From a virus: a stretch of 64,000 bases of DNA. Below, in pieces: positions 22,094 to 29,571 of the stretch. The position numbers and the translations under genes were made by a program. Within the stretch, counting starts at the first letter, position 1. Every line of letters begins with the position of its first letter. Below the pieces are notes generated by a model. The model had not been told where the DNA came from. It did not search any database and saw only the letters and a program-made list of their open reading frames with translations. The DNA lies in IMG/VR virus record IMGVR_UViG_3300031772_000009, positions 27,362-91,361 of that record, one strand, 5' to 3'.

Positions 22094-22804
22094 ATGACTT
22101 ACCTTAAATTCTACGGATACGAAAAAGAAAAATTCCCTAACCAAAACAAGACGCATATACCAGATAAGAACGTTTCAAAATTCGCTCAGAAAATAGCTAA
22201 ACACTTTAAAGTTTCTCTAAGAGCAGTAAGACTAAGATGTTATAGAAATAGCGGAATTGCTCATTGTGGAATATGCGAAATAGGTTTAAGCCATAATCCA
22301 ACAGTCTTGTTAATCATTCATGAGATAGGACACTTATTCACATACCAAAAACTGAATGAAGCTAAACATAACAAGAACTTAATGCTTTTCATAAAGAGAG
22401 CATGTAGATATGCAGAAAAAATGGGATATTGGAGTTTAGAAGCTTCTGAAACTGAAAAATTTGAGCGGAAAAAGCCTAAACAATTCCTAGTTTATAGTAA
22501 GTGTCCAAATTGCGGTTTTGTGAATGATTGGGTAATGCCAAAAGAACACAGAGCATTTTATAAGACTCACTATGCGGTTAATACGGTTCACGATATGACT
22601 TGTTCACAATGCAGAGTAAGAACGAAACACACGATAACACAACAGAAACTTATCACTTTCGAAAATAGATTAGCTGAACAGCTAGAGAGACGTAGAAACT
22701 TCAGCAACTACGCTTTAATGATTATTCCAGAAACAGAAAAGGCTTTAGCTATTCCAGAAACTAAAGCAATAACGGTCTATAAAATACCTCTAGGATGTGT
22801 CTAA
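22094..22804 (+). CDS. SprT-like zinc metallopeptidase
   Basis: The 236-residue protein has HEIGH near residue 77 in a hydrophobic context (LLIIHEIGHLF) and a His 13 residues further on as third-ligand candidate. A C-terminal zinc ribbon (CPNCGFV ... CSQCRVRTKH) follows. The order HExxH then ribbon is that of SprT/Spartan proteases, which in cells digest proteins crosslinked to DNA. A viral copy could clear such crosslinks or attack a host protein. It lies immediately before two of the miniature HExxH genes, which may derive from the same stock. Confidence 0.65.
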   Translation: MTYLKFYGYEKEKFPNQNKTHIPDKNVSKFAQKIAKHFKVSLRAVRLRCYRNSGIAHCGICEIGLSHNPTVLLIIHEIGHLFTYQKLNEAKHNKNLMLFIKRACRYAEKMGYWSLEASETEKFERKKPKQFLVYSKCPNCGFVNDWVMPKEHRAFYKTHYAVNTVHDMTCSQCRVRTKHTITQQKLITFENRLAEQLERRRNFSNYALMIIPETEKALAIPETKAITVYKIPLGCV

Positions 22805-22807
22805 AAC

Positions 22808-23128
22808 ATGGAAAATATACGGATAAGCAATAAAGATACTGCTTTAGCTTTTGTTTCACCTTACAACAAAACCACCATATTTCTCAATATTCCAAAACAT
22901 CTTTTCCTAGATTCAGAAACAATAAAAGTATATCATATGAGAGAGAAACAATGGGTAAAGAAAAAATTGATAAATGAGATTTTTTCACTATTAGAACATG
23001 AATCTTTACACATTGTCTTAGACAAAACCGTAAGTGCAGAAGCTAGCGAAAAACTAGACAATCCTATTGATAATGAAACTTTAGAAACTATACTATATCG
23101 TGAACAATGGCTAAATTATGAGGTTTAA
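22808..23128 (+). CDS. miniature HExxH protein (106 aa)
   Basis: HESLH in LLEHESLHIVLDK, with S at +16 and D at +20 from the first His. Gly at +12 is Ser here. The N-terminal half has beta strands including TTIFLNIPK, a segment resembling IILNLPK of the protein at 20025. It follows the SprT-like gene by three bases and precedes another family member, so these three form an operon. Confidence 0.7.
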   Translation: MENIRISNKDTALAFVSPYNKTTIFLNIPKHLFLDSETIKVYHMREKQWVKKKLINEIFSLLEHESLHIVLDKTVSAEASEKLDNPIDNETLETILYREQWLNYEV

Positions 23129-23132
23129 GAAT

Positions 23133-23438
23133 ATGACAGAAGATAACTATAAACTAGAGTTTAGGACCGCACAGAGACGGACAACTTTAACCTTTATTAA
23201 TCCTAAAGTTTCAACGGACACGATTTTCATAAACGATAATGCACTAGAAGAAAATCTTTATCTTTTCGAAAAATATATAGAGGAATTGCTAGAGCATGAG
23301 AGTATCCATCTAGCCATTTTATACGCTGTTGGAAAGAGTGAGAGCAGAGCATATGATAAGATGTATATGTTTATGGACCGTGTTTTAGTAATAATGAGGT
23401 CTCAAAATGACAAGAAACAAGAAACTCAGAAAATATAA
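23133..23438 (+). CDS. miniature HExxH protein (101 aa)
   Basis: HESIH in LLEHESIHLAILYAVG, with G at +12, S at +16 and D at +20 from the first His. ATG 23133 has GAGGT upstream. ATG 23118 is an alternative that would overlap the previous gene. The paired organisation with 22808 suggests a tandem duplication. Confidence 0.7.
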   Translation: MTEDNYKLEFRTAQRRTTLTFINPKVSTDTIFINDNALEENLYLFEKYIEELLEHESIHLAILYAVGKSESRAYDKMYMFMDRVLVIMRSQNDKKQETQKI

Positions 23439-23559
23439 GAAACATCTATCAAGTAAAAAGTTTAAGCTTCTGATAGAGGTTTTGCTGATAGATGTAGAAA
23501 AACCTACAGTGTCTTTTAAGTCACTGTCAAAAGTAGAAACGATAAGAATAAAACAATAA
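23407..23559 (+). CDS. basic microprotein (50 aa)
   Basis: The first 22 residues are almost all Lys, Arg and Ser, followed by two strands (LLIEVLLIDVEKPTVSF). It overlaps the HExxH gene by 32 bases. Nucleic-acid binding is possible from charge alone. Confidence 0.45.
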   Translation: MTRNKKLRKYKKHLSSKKFKLLIEVLLIDVEKPTVSFKSLSKVETIRIKQ

Positions 23560-23576
23560 TGGAGAGTGATAAGAGA

Positions 23577-23684
23577 ATGAAGATAGAAAAGGTTAAGATA
23601 TTCCTAAAGTCTAAACATTGTTTTGTCTATACGGACAAACAGAGTTTTGAGGTAGCTTTCGAAAAAGTCGAAATAATCGAATAA
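23577..23684 (+). CDS. 35-aa beta-rich peptide
   Basis: GGAGAGTGAT lies upstream of the ATG. The peptide alternates hydrophobic and polar residues (KVKIFLKSKHCFVYTDKQSFEVAF), as in a small sheet. Function unknown. Confidence 0.4.
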   Translation: MKIEKVKIFLKSKHCFVYTDKQSFEVAFEKVEIIE

Positions 23685-23710
23685 AACAAAATGGGAGAGT
23701 GAAAAGAAAA

Positions 23711-23914
23711 ATGGAAATAGACAACAGAGAGCAATACCTAATAATAGGTTGTCTTAATACGGTTAGGTTGTTAGCTGAAAAGAACGTACAAGATTTAGAA
23801 CAAGAACAACATAAGAGACCGTTAAGGGAATTTGAGAGATTAGCCTTATTAAGACTCAAAAGTGAAGTAGAAGACATAAAGAAACTACATGATAAAATAG
23901 TTTGTGGAAGGTGA
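23711..23914 (+). CDS. helical microprotein (67 aa)
   Basis: Charged helices with a hydrophobic ridge (YLIIGCLNTVRLLAEKNVQDLE, REFERLALLRLKSEVEDIK) suggest a helical hairpin. ATG 23711 or the GTG at 23699 could start it. Confidence 0.55.
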   Translation: MEIDNREQYLIIGCLNTVRLLAEKNVQDLEQEQHKRPLREFERLALLRLKSEVEDIKKLHDKIVCGR

Positions 23915-23922
23915 AAAAGAGA

Positions 23923-24441
23923 ATGAATAAAACACAGAAAAGAATATTGGAGAGACTGTTTAAACGGTCTCTGAAAGACCTAGAGAAACTTAGTGTTTTC
24001 GCAAAATCCAAAACTGAAAAGGCTTTAGCGAATAGACTTCTTAAGCTGTTCTATAAGAAACAGAGAAACTATAAGGTTAGTTATTGGTTAGCTGAACCTT
24101 ATAGTTTTGGAGAGCTTAGGGAAGAAACAACGATAAGAGCTTTTAGCCTAAACCATGCAATACACATAACGCTTAATGAACAGATAAGACCAATAATGCG
24201 GAAATATTGCGATATACAAGACAATACCATAACCTACATAAAGAGTTATGACAGAAACGATTTCTCAGAGAATTATCTATCTGAATCTTTCGTTGTGGAA
24301 GACCTAGAAGACCTTAAGGATATTTGCATGACAGCTAATGCTTTAATCCTAGTGCATAGAACAAACCGTAAGAATCCTTACTATACTAGATTGTGGAAGA
24401 CCTTAAGACAAAACAAGAATCCAATAATAAAGAAGGCTTAA
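23923..24441 (+). CDS. hypothetical protein (172 aa)
   Basis: AAGGTGA lies 11 bases before the ATG. The protein is basic at its N-terminus and mixed alpha/beta later (SLNHAIHITLNEQIRPI, ENYLSESFVVEDLEDL). It has no HExxH or cysteine motif. The largest unassigned product of this operon. Confidence 0.6.
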   Translation: MNKTQKRILERLFKRSLKDLEKLSVFAKSKTEKALANRLLKLFYKKQRNYKVSYWLAEPYSFGELREETTIRAFSLNHAIHITLNEQIRPIMRKYCDIQDNTITYIKSYDRNDFSENYLSESFVVEDLEDLKDICMTANALILVHRTNRKNPYYTRLWKTLRQNKNPIIKKA

Positions 24442-24444
24442 AGC

Positions 24445-24546
24445 ATGGAAAAAGCAAAATGTAAAACATGTTATCCAATATTCGGAAATTGTCCATTTTT
24501 CTTATGGATTCAAAAATGTAAACCAAAAGAAAAGAAGGTGATATGA
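24445..24546 (+). CDS. four-cysteine microprotein (33 aa)
   Basis: CKTCYPIFGNC and a later Cys within 33 residues could hold one zinc or a small disulphide-bonded knot. It contains the ribosome site of the next gene at its end. Confidence 0.5.
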   Translation: MEKAKCKTCYPIFGNCPFFLWIQKCKPKEKKVI

Positions 24547-24723
24547 ATGTTTACGAAACAACACTATATAGCTATTGCAAAAATGGTTAGTGATGTAAAA
24601 ACTGAACATGGAGATAACATAACGCTACAGCAATTAGAATATAAACTTAGAGAATATTTCTCAGAAGACAATCCCAATTTTGATAGAGTAAGATTCTCTG
24701 AAGCATGTAAATCTAGGATGTGA
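24547..24723 (+). CDS. hypothetical helical protein (58 aa)
   Basis: The ATG follows the previous stop directly. Helical, with the pattern TLQQLEYKLREYFSEDNPNFDRVRFSEAC, reminiscent of small winged-helix fragments that begin with an alpha-helical pair. Not assignable. Confidence 0.5.
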   Translation: MFTKQHYIAIAKMVSDVKTEHGDNITLQQLEYKLREYFSEDNPNFDRVRFSEACKSRM

Positions 24724-24727
24724 AACA

Positions 24728-24904
24728 ATGAAACAATTAACTAGGGAAGGAATAATAGAACTAAAGAGACAATATGAAGAAAAGTGCAGAGCATGTTATA
24801 AGAGACATAAAGGTAAAACCTTTAACTGTAGAACGTGCTACTTAAGATTAATGCAAGAAGACTTAAACAAAATACCAAAAACACCAATAAGAAGGTATAG
24901 ATAA
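24728..24904 (+). CDS. zinc-binding microprotein (58 aa)
   Basis: CRACYKRHKG and CRTCYLRL form two knuckles 13 residues apart in a strongly basic protein. The stop is adjacent to the next ATG. Confidence 0.55.
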   Translation: MKQLTREGIIELKRQYEEKCRACYKRHKGKTFNCRTCYLRLMQEDLNKIPKTPIRRYR

Positions 24905-25204
24905 ATGACACAAATAAAAATCTATATTCCTTCAGTCTTTCGACACTCTAAAGCAGTAAACGACTTCATAAACACAATGCTTAAAGAGTTTAACGGTTTG
25001 ACTGTCTACGATTGTTTAGGATATTGGGTTAATCCAGAAAATCAAATAGAAACAGAGACCGTTAAAGTCTATGAATTCTTAACGCTATATTCAAACATGG
25101 AAGATATAGACTCTATAGTTTCTACTGAATGCAAAAAGCTTAAGCTGTTGCTGAACCAAAACAGCGTTTTGTATGCTATAGACAATAAACCCTTTTTCGT
25201 TTAG
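24905..25204 (+). CDS. hypothetical protein (99 aa)
   Basis: A soluble alpha/beta protein with ETETVKVYEF near its centre, a phrase also seen as ETVKAYS and ETIKVYH in two of the HExxH proteins. It lacks the HExxH helix, having STECKK where the helix would fall, and could be a relative that lost the zinc site. Confidence 0.5.
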   Translation: MTQIKIYIPSVFRHSKAVNDFINTMLKEFNGLTVYDCLGYWVNPENQIETETVKVYEFLTLYSNMEDIDSIVSTECKKLKLLLNQNSVLYAIDNKPFFV

Positions 25205-25215
25205 AAGGTGAAATA

Positions 25216-25326
25216 ATGACAGAATGCGAAACTTGTAAACTGAAAAGCAATTGCACACAAACCGATAAAGACTTATGCATAGACTTTTTTTTCAATCATG
25301 TAAAAACTAGGATGGTGATAACGTGA
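25216..25326 (+). CDS. four-cysteine microprotein (36 aa)
   Basis: CETCKLKSNCTQTDKDLC is a compact metal or disulphide motif. GGTGA lies five bases before the ATG and the stop overlaps the next start. Confidence 0.5.
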   Translation: MTECETCKLKSNCTQTDKDLCIDFFFNHVKTRMVIT

Positions 25327-25757
25327 AAAGAGAAAAAGAAAAACCTTTAAAATTTGGATTCTGTTTTAACTGTGATGAGCATAGAATCTTAAACGAAAAT
25401 AATTTATGCTCTGAGTGTACTGAACAAAAGGACCAAAAAGAATATTCCGAAAAAGAAGGTTTAGCTGAGACAGTCTTAAACGAATTAGCTAAGACACACA
25501 ACGACTTTAAGACAGTACAAGACAGAAAATATACAGTCTACACAATATTTCGTTATCACAACACACCTTTTAAGGTTGAAAAGATGGTAGGTTCAAATCA
25601 AGTCTTACTTTATGACAATGAAGACAAGACCATATATGACAGTGATAATGAGACGCAAGAACAGAGAAACGACTTTAGAAGGTGGCTAGAGAAACAGATT
25701 ATTTGTTTACTGTTGTGTGTCTTACCTAATGGTTTAAACGACACAATAGGAACATAA
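25323..25757 (+). CDS. zinc finger protein (144 aa)
   Basis: GTG start overlapping the previous stop, with GGTGAT upstream. CFNCDEHRI followed by CSEC near residue 35 is a zinc knuckle pair. The rest is charged with a YTIFRYHNTPF strand. No family is recognised. Confidence 0.6.
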   Translation: MKREKEKPLKFGFCFNCDEHRILNENNLCSECTEQKDQKEYSEKEGLAETVLNELAKTHNDFKTVQDRKYTVYTIFRYHNTPFKVEKMVGSNQVLLYDNEDKTIYDSDNETQEQRNDFRRWLEKQIICLLLCVLPNGLNDTIGT

Positions 25758-25770
25758 AGAAGGTGAACAC

Positions 25771-25929
25771 ATGGGAAAAATAAGAATTATAGACAAGAAA
25801 CAGAAAAGAGAATTGATAGCTAAAGCCCATTTTTGGTTTGGTTCAACAGAAGACATATTTAGAGACGGTCTAATAATTGAGCATGACACAGAGAGAGCTT
25901 TAACTTACGTCTTTAAGCCTATTCCCTAA
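25771..25929 (+). CDS. hypothetical protein (52 aa)
   Basis: Last gene before the 1.1 kb gene desert. AAGGTGAA lies four bases before the ATG. The product is short, basic then acidic, with no motif. Confidence 0.5.
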   Translation: MGKIRIIDKKQKRELIAKAHFWFGSTEDIFRDGLIIEHDTERALTYVFKPIP

Positions 25930-27077
25930 ACAATGTTAAGGCATTTCCGAAAGTTCTATCTTTTTCTATATTCGGTTTTGTTTCGCCGTAAAATCATTTT
26001 AAGGGTAAGAAGACCGAAAATAACGACTTGTTTTAAGCTTCTTTTGCCAAATAAAGCCCAATAATTATAGGTTCAACCAATCGCTTAATATTCGGACACC
26101 ATGAAAAGCATGGATAAAAACCGAAATAGAAACGTAAGCCTTTTCTTGTGGTCTCTGCATTTAGTCTAAGTTTCTATCTAAGTTTCTGTCTCTGTCTTTC
26201 CGCTCTGTTTGGTCTAGGCTAAACACTCAAACACTAGAGGTCTTACTATACTATCACAACACACAAGACCGAGACGTTAACGCTTAGACAACAGAGACGG
26301 ATAACGCTTTAGTTTCACTGTCATTCTAGGCTTACGGTCTAGTATCTGGACAACAGAGACCGTATAGACCGAGACCGTATAGACTAGACCTCTATACTAT
26401 CAACATATCACTACATATTCATTAAGCCTCTAAACATATTACCCAATAGACACACACCACCATTAACTAGCTTACCATATGGTTCAATAGTGTTATGCGT
26501 CTCTGTTGTCATGGATGTTAATAGGTTATTACTATTGTTATATAACTATTGTCATAACAAGCCACTGCATACCCTAATGTCTACCACTCCACCACCCATT
26601 AAGAAATAGACCATAACAACGTTAAAACGTATAGGTGTCGTATGTTGGACGGGCAGTTTGGGTGGATGGTGGGTCTATGTGGTGCTGGAACGTAGTGGAT
26701 TATTCTAAGTTATTCTGTGGGATTCGGCGTTCTTCTCAGTTATACATTTGCTATTCTATGGTATTATGATAAGATAGTAGGTCGTTCTGGTTGTCCAAGA
26801 TATAAAAACAGAAGGTGTATATGAGGGGTATGTACTATTGATTAATAATAAAAAAAACCAGAGAGGACGTTACTACTCCCCCCATATACACGTATCGTTT
26901 TTAAATGTTTGTGGTTATGCGTTTGTGGCAATAAACACTGAATATTGACAAAAGTGTATTGTCGCCACTGAGAGATAGAGAGAAGAGAATGTTTTCACAG
27001 TTCGGTGAAACTATATAAATAGGAGTGAAAGTTACTCCACTGTGGCGGTGGAGAGAAAGAAAAATAGGTTAAGTCGC
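25930..27077. repeat. repeat-rich gene desert, replication origin candidate
   Basis: About 1.15 kb without a credible gene. GACAACAGAGAC occurs at 26287 and 26349 and inverted at 26499-26510. GAGACCGTATAGAC is repeated in tandem at 26356 and 26371 with 15-base spacing. Related pieces (CAACAGAGACCG) recur at 19501. Stretches of CTATACTATCA, TTGTTATATAACTATTG and TATTATGATAAG are AT-rich and easy to melt. Direct and inverted short repeats in a gene-free, AT-rich zone are typical of archaeal viral origins, but no initiator gene is known here. Confidence 0.5.
27009..27060 (+). promoter_or_regulatory. TATA box with downstream GGAGT/ACTCC hairpin
   Basis: TATATAAATA at 27013-27022 followed by GGAGT-gaaagtt-ACTCC and CCAC/GTGG pairs. 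It points at the 3' end of a minus-strand gene, so it would give a short antisense or terminator RNA. Confidence 0.45.
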
Positions 27078-27287
27078 TTAAACGGTTGGAATGATGTATG
27101 TTATGATGACAGTGACTTTTCCTTGGCTACTAACTTCGCTTGCGAGACCCCTTATTTCTACTGGACCATAAGATAGTCGTCTAAGACGAATTTCATCAAC
27201 GATTTCTTGAGACGTTCCAACGAGAATTTCAATCGTGTTGCCCTTGCTGTCTTCACTGCAATGTGATACATAACTTGCTACAGCCAT
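27078..27287 (-). CDS. hypothetical protein (69 aa)
   Basis: A minus-strand frame with normal codon use, an N-terminal MAVASYVSHC and beta strands (NTIEILVGTS, KVTVIITYIIP). A TATAAAC-like box lies about 20 bases upstream of the ATG. It separates the gene desert from the tRNA-like locus. Function unknown. Confidence 0.5.
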   Translation of the reverse strand: MAVASYVSHCSEDSKGNTIEILVGTSQEIVDEIRLRRLSYGPVEIRGLASEVSSQGKVTVIITYIIPTV

Positions 27288-27345
27288 TTTAATTCACGTT
27301 TATACAATGGAGAAACATTGTTAAAAGCTTTTTGTCAAGGCAACG

Positions 27346-27353
27346 TTTATATA
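27346..27353 (+). promoter_or_regulatory. TATA box for the tRNA-like RNA
   Basis: TTTATATA placed 25 to 30 bases ahead of the first base of the cloverleaf, which would put the transcript start at or next to its 5' end. Confidence 0.75.
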
Positions 27354-27377
27354 TGCCGTTTGCACTAGGTATTAAAT

Positions 27378-27457
27378 GCGGAGATAGTTCAAAAGTCCAG
27401 AACGGTTGGCATCCCGCCAACAGATGACAGACAACGGAATCTAGTCTCTCCGCACCA
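27378..27457 (+). ncRNA. tRNA-like cloverleaf RNA
   Basis: GCGGAGA (27378-27384) pairs with TCTCCGC (27447-27453), followed by A and CCA as in a tRNA with an encoded 3' end. Inside are a 4-bp arm (GTTC/GAAC), a 5-bp arm with a 7-base loop (GTTGG-CATCCCG-CCAAC) and a third arm (GACAGA/TCT-A-GTC) with one bulge. The D-loop GG, T33 and the TTC loop of a functional tRNA are absent, so translation use is doubtful. It lies four bases before the start codon of the next gene. A processing signal, tRNA mimic or decayed tRNA are the options. Confidence 0.6.
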
Positions 27458-27461
27458 AAAA

Positions 27462-27833
27462 GTGATTGACTTGACGACTGAACAATTGAGGGAACTTCGA
27501 GAGAAACTTGAGAAGTGTTGGTGTAAAGAAACAATTTGGCATAAAAATACTTGGAATCCAGACAAACTTTCTAAGGGTCAATGTTACGTTACCGCATTAC
27601 TAATTCAAAATATTTTGGGTGGAAGAATTTTTCATGGTACTGTTGAGAATGAAAATCATTACTGGAATGAACTTCCAGACGGGACAGAAGTAGATTTGAC
27701 TTCAGACCAATTTGACGATGGAGACGGAATTCATGTTCATCTAAAACATTTCTTTTTGAGTGTTGTCACTCCTAATAAAAGAAACAAACGTTACTTAATA
27801 TTGAAGGAGAAATATCTTGCCGTCAATAAGTAA
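27462..27833 (+). CDS. YunG-like protein (123 aa)
   Basis: The motif KGQCYVTALLIQNILGG, then HYWNELPDGTEVDLTSDQF, is the signature of the YunG-like family of uncharacterised proteins, in which Gln-Cys, His and Asp could form a papain-type triad. GTG is the first start after the tRNA-like element, so processing of the RNA would leave a nearly leaderless message. It overlaps the next gene by 17 bases. Confidence 0.6.
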   Translation: MIDLTTEQLRELREKLEKCWCKETIWHKNTWNPDKLSKGQCYVTALLIQNILGGRIFHGTVENENHYWNELPDGTEVDLTSDQFDDGDGIHVHLKHFFLSVVTPNKRNKRYLILKEKYLAVNK

Positions 27834-28548
27834 AAGGACAGAACCATGTTTCGTCTGTGGAAAACAAGGTAAATATGGCGTGTTCGGAAGATATTACTGT
27901 GAAGAATGTTATGCTAAACGTCCCCACCGTGGTCATGGAAGCGGCGGCATGATTGCACTTTCAGAAGAGGAACTCCAATATGAACTCAACAAGGACATTT
28001 CATACCACGGCAAACCGTATTTTTTGAAAGTTCCTAAAGGACACAAAGTTTTTGCTAGTCTGTTTCTTTCACATTATCCAGAGAGTAAAGGCATAGTTGG
28101 AAGAAGCATAAACTATCTGATTCTATACGGAAATAGAATAGTTGGAATAATAGGACTGATGAATCCGCCTTACGCCATAGAATCAATAGACGACTATTTT
28201 GGAATAAACAAAGACAATCGTAATGCCAAAAACTTAGAGATAGCAAATAATCATGTGTTCAGACTGGTAAGCAACGAACCTAACCTTGCAAGCCGATGTT
28301 TGCGACTGTTAAGAAAGGTTGGAGTCAAGGATTGGCAAGACAAATACGGCGTGGTTCTGAAAGGTCTACTCACGTTTGTTGAGCCGCCGAGAAACGGAAT
28401 TTGTTATTTGGCTGACAACTGGAAATATCTTGGCATGACTAAAGGTTTCGGGACTACTCAACGTTCAAACAGATGGGAAAATAGAAAGTGGGTTAAGAAG
28501 TCTAAAAAACATATATTTGTTATCAAACTGGTCGTAGGTGTTCAATAA
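27817..28548 (+). CDS. DUF4338 (DruA-type) protein with N-terminal zinc finger
   Basis: TTG is the start, with AAGGAG seven bases upstream. Residues 11-33 form a finger (CFVCGKQG ... CEECYAK). The core follows the DUF4338 pattern: GNRIVGIIGL, NNHVFRL, PNLASRCLRLL, then DWQDKYGV, a TFVEPP strand, GICYLADNW and a TKGFG end. DUF4338 is the domain of DruA in Druantia anti-phage systems and also occurs in phages and mobile elements. Its chemistry is not settled. A virus-borne copy could be a modification enzyme or a counter-defence protein. Confidence 0.7.
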   Translation: MPSISKRTEPCFVCGKQGKYGVFGRYYCEECYAKRPHRGHGSGGMIALSEEELQYELNKDISYHGKPYFLKVPKGHKVFASLFLSHYPESKGIVGRSINYLILYGNRIVGIIGLMNPPYAIESIDDYFGINKDNRNAKNLEIANNHVFRLVSNEPNLASRCLRLLRKVGVKDWQDKYGVVLKGLLTFVEPPRNGICYLADNWKYLGMTKGFGTTQRSNRWENRKWVKKSKKHIFVIKLVVGVQ

Positions 28549-28550
28549 AA

Positions 28551-28640
28551 ATGAACATATTGGAGTTTATTGAACACTGTAAGAAGTGTCCGAGACGAAG
28601 TAAATGTCATTTCATGGGTTGTATATTGGATGAAAGGTAA
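28551..28640 (+). CDS. four-cysteine microprotein (29 aa)
   Basis: CKKCPRRSKCHFMGC in 29 residues is a dense metal-binding pattern. The ATG lies two bases after the DUF4338 stop and the frame overlaps the next gene. Confidence 0.45.
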   Translation: MNILEFIEHCKKCPRRSKCHFMGCILDER

Positions 28641-28782
28641 CATAGGTATCGGAATAATCGTCAAATGTCAACGATGTGGCAAGTTGGGCGATGACCGTGA
28701 CATTTCAACCATATTATTTCCAGATGGAAGCGAGAAAACTCTATGTGAAGAATGTTTCCAAAAGGAGACTAAACAGAAATGA
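28630..28782 (+). CDS. zinc ribbon microprotein (50 aa)
   Basis: CQRCGKLGD and CEECFQK flank a short sheet (STILFPDGSEKTL), a full ribbon. ATG 28630 is inside the previous frame. Its stop overlaps the HNH start. Confidence 0.6.
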   Translation: MKGNIGIGIIVKCQRCGKLGDDRDISTILFPDGSEKTLCEECFQKETKQK

Positions 28783-29087
28783 AATGGGGATATATTGGAA
28801 GAAAACAAAGAAAGAGAGTTTTAGAGAGGGATGAACATAAATGTTTTATTTGTTGGCGAAAATATCAATTGACAATCCATCATCATTATGATTTTACTGG
28901 AAAGATTCTTCCTAAACGTGAAAATGTTTTATGTAATCTACCATACCATGAACCAAGAGATTGTGATTTAGTTACACTGTGTAAAGTTTGTCATGGAAAA
29001 ATCCAAGTTTGTGAGAAGGGAAGTCCTCTATATAGATTAGTTACTGAATATCTTGCCAACTTGAGTTTAAAGGAGAACCAAAAATGA
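28779..29087 (+). CDS. HNH endonuclease, short type
   Basis: A 102-residue HNH domain with CFIC, TIHHHYDF and LCKVCHGKI, preceded by RKRVLERDEHKC, the form found in many phage HNH proteins. It lacks the long basic repeat region of its relatives here, so it may act with packaging or as a minimal homing enzyme. Confidence 0.8.
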   Translation: MKWGYIGRKQRKRVLERDEHKCFICWRKYQLTIHHHYDFTGKILPKRENVLCNLPYHEPRDCDLVTLCKVCHGKIQVCEKGSPLYRLVTEYLANLSLKENQK

Positions 29088-29209
29088 CTTGTATCAAATG
29101 TTTGATTCCCTATCTAGTATTCAAGATTGTTCCATTTGATTTTGGTTATTGGGTTGCCACTGAGATTTTCGTAAAACTCCATAATGGAAAAGATTCGTGT
29201 ATTGGATGA
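29084..29209 (+). CDS. hydrophobic microprotein (41 aa)
   Basis: CIKCLIPYLVFKIVPFDFGYWVA is hydrophobic enough to be membrane-associated, with one CxxC at its start. It overlaps both neighbours by four bases. Confidence 0.45.
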   Translation: MTCIKCLIPYLVFKIVPFDFGYWVATEIFVKLHNGKDSCIG

Positions 29210-29358
29210 GAAAGCCAACCGAGACTGAACTTGGAATTTACTATGGTCACGAACTCTATGCTAGACTGAACGGGAAAGAAACGTGTATGTGTGAACAATG
29301 CTCCGAGATTAGACCAAAGATTGAGTATATGCTCTGGAAACAAAACCAAAAGGTTTAA
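29206..29358 (+). CDS. microprotein with CxCxxC (50 aa)
   Basis: A basic N-terminus, then CMCEQCSEI. The TAA stop overlaps the next TATA box (TTTAAATA). No family recognised. Confidence 0.5.
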   Translation: MRKPTETELGIYYGHELYARLNGKETCMCEQCSEIRPKIEYMLWKQNQKV

Positions 29359-29367
29359 ATAGGAGAT
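29349..29367 (+). promoter_or_regulatory. TATA promoter of a structured RNA
   Basis: CAAAAGG, TTTAAATA (29354-29361) and GGAG. The expected transcript start near 29385 coincides with the outer stem of the following RNA. Confidence 0.7.
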
Positions 29368-29384
29368 TGTATATTATATTTAGT

Positions 29385-29530
29385 ACCGATACCGAACCTT
29401 ACCACGGCAAACCATGTTGCTCTGGAGAGAGGGTGCTACTCTCATGGAAGGTCTTTGAACGAAGACTGGGAGTGTGCAATACTGTTCCAATGTTCATGGA
29501 ATAAGCAATCGGGTCGGCAACTCTTTTTAT
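29385..29530 (+). ncRNA. candidate structured RNA A
   Basis: An outer stem of CCGA and CCGA (29386-29389, 29392-29395) pairs with TCGG and TCGG (29509-29517). It encloses ACCTT/AAGGT, CCATG/CATGG, GAGAG/CTCT, TCTT/AAGA and TTCCA/TGGAA hairpins, and a T-run (CTCTTTTTATTT) follows the outer stem. No frame longer than a few codons fits. The branched closed form and flanking promoter and terminator argue for an independent RNA. Confidence 0.55.
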
Positions 29531-29541
29531 TTGTAACAAAC

Positions 29542-29549
29542 TTTATATA
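29542..29549 (+). promoter_or_regulatory. TATA box for RNA B
   Basis: TTTATATA, followed 45 bases later by a strong hairpin. Confidence 0.6.
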
Positions 29550-29571
29550 TCGGATTTTACATAGTGTTTCT

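Noticed and set aside
26349-26384. CRISPR array
   Set aside because: The tandem GAGACCGTATAGAC unit has only two copies with one-base spacing, no spacers and no cas genes apart from a Cas4-like nuclease far away.
27378-27457. Functional tRNA gene
   Set aside because: The cloverleaf and CCA are present, but the anticodon loop lacks T at the position before the anticodon and the D- and T-loop consensus bases are missing, so I list it as tRNA-like only.
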